NCBI RefSeq assembly: GCF_000805455.1
Contig: NZ_JSUS01000032.1
Span: 589,631 to 653,630 of the forward strand
DNA length: 64,000 bases
Source: Acinetobacter sp. A47
Lineage (GTDB): Bacteria; Pseudomonadota; Gammaproteobacteria; Pseudomonadales; Moraxellaceae
Direction of reading: 5' to 3'
Part shown: one piece after another, positions 63,967 to 64,000 of the stretch
Layout: every line of letters begins with the position of its first letter
Position numbering within the stretch: the first letter of the stretch is position 1
The notes under the pieces: generated by a model
What the model saw: the letters and a program-made list of their open reading frames with translations, nothing else
The model's database searches: none
Told to the model about the DNA's origin: nothing
Program-made: the position numbers and the translations under genes

Positions 63967-64000
63967 ATCATTGAAATATTTTATTTATATAAATTCTGAA

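Overview
The window reads as chromosomal DNA of a gamma-proteobacterium of the genus Acinetobacter. This is inferred from moderately AT-rich coding sequence, many compact hairpin terminators, a PutA without a DNA-binding domain next to an Lrp-type regulator, an OmpW-like protein, tandem cold-shock genes and a chaperone-usher fimbrial operon. The species cannot be fixed from the sequence alone. Most of the window is ordinary core genome with several small accessory islands.

Layout. 0-2.5 kb: DUF1275 membrane protein (cut by the window edge), DUF2058 protein and a YbdG-like mechanosensitive channel. 2.6-5.7 kb: minus-strand run of small envelope or unknown genes (PDZ protein, membrane-anchored HIRAN-like protein, lipoprotein). 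5.9-10.5 kb: a lone phage/GTA-type tail protein with TIM-barrel features, an outer-membrane barrel, a Cys-rich copper-storage-like protein and an oversized OmpW relative. 12-16 kb: ABC exporter, MaoC-like hotdog protein, AraC regulator, gcvH. 16-24 kb: amino-acid catabolism (aspA, putP, Lrp-type regulator, putA). 24-29.3 kb: GrpB-like, trmA, NAGPA-like, LRAT-like, YjhX-like and an HD-GNAT fusion.

29.3-36 kb is a compact phage-derived cassette: GH19 endolysin, holin, beta-helix tailspike, two unknown phage-like proteins, a Cro-like protein and a divergent self-cleaving S24 repressor with operators between them. No head, tail-tube, terminase or integrase genes are present. Each minus-strand gene downstream of the cro-like gene has its own intrinsic terminator.

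36-53.7 kb is mainly housekeeping: yceI-like, osmC-like, tkt, metK, fxsA, a DUF333-I78 inhibitor, an FAD oxidoreductase, three cold-shock genes, initiator tRNA-Met, ruvC, the NAD(P)HX repair enzyme, queG and bioB. Several very small ORFs lie in gaps here. 54-60 kb carries a four-gene fimbrial operon and a half-length pilin-like gene. 60-64 kb is a minus-strand island: NAD-dependent epimerase, a small secreted peptide ending in a Cys-flanked NPW repeat, a heme oxygenase and a heme-oxygenase-like diiron oxidase. Two nearly identical palindromes in that island suggest one shared TetR-type regulator.

The two places most worth following up are the SOS-type phage cassette (29.3-36 kb) and the palindrome-linked peptide and heme-oxygenase-fold enzyme island (60-64 kb).
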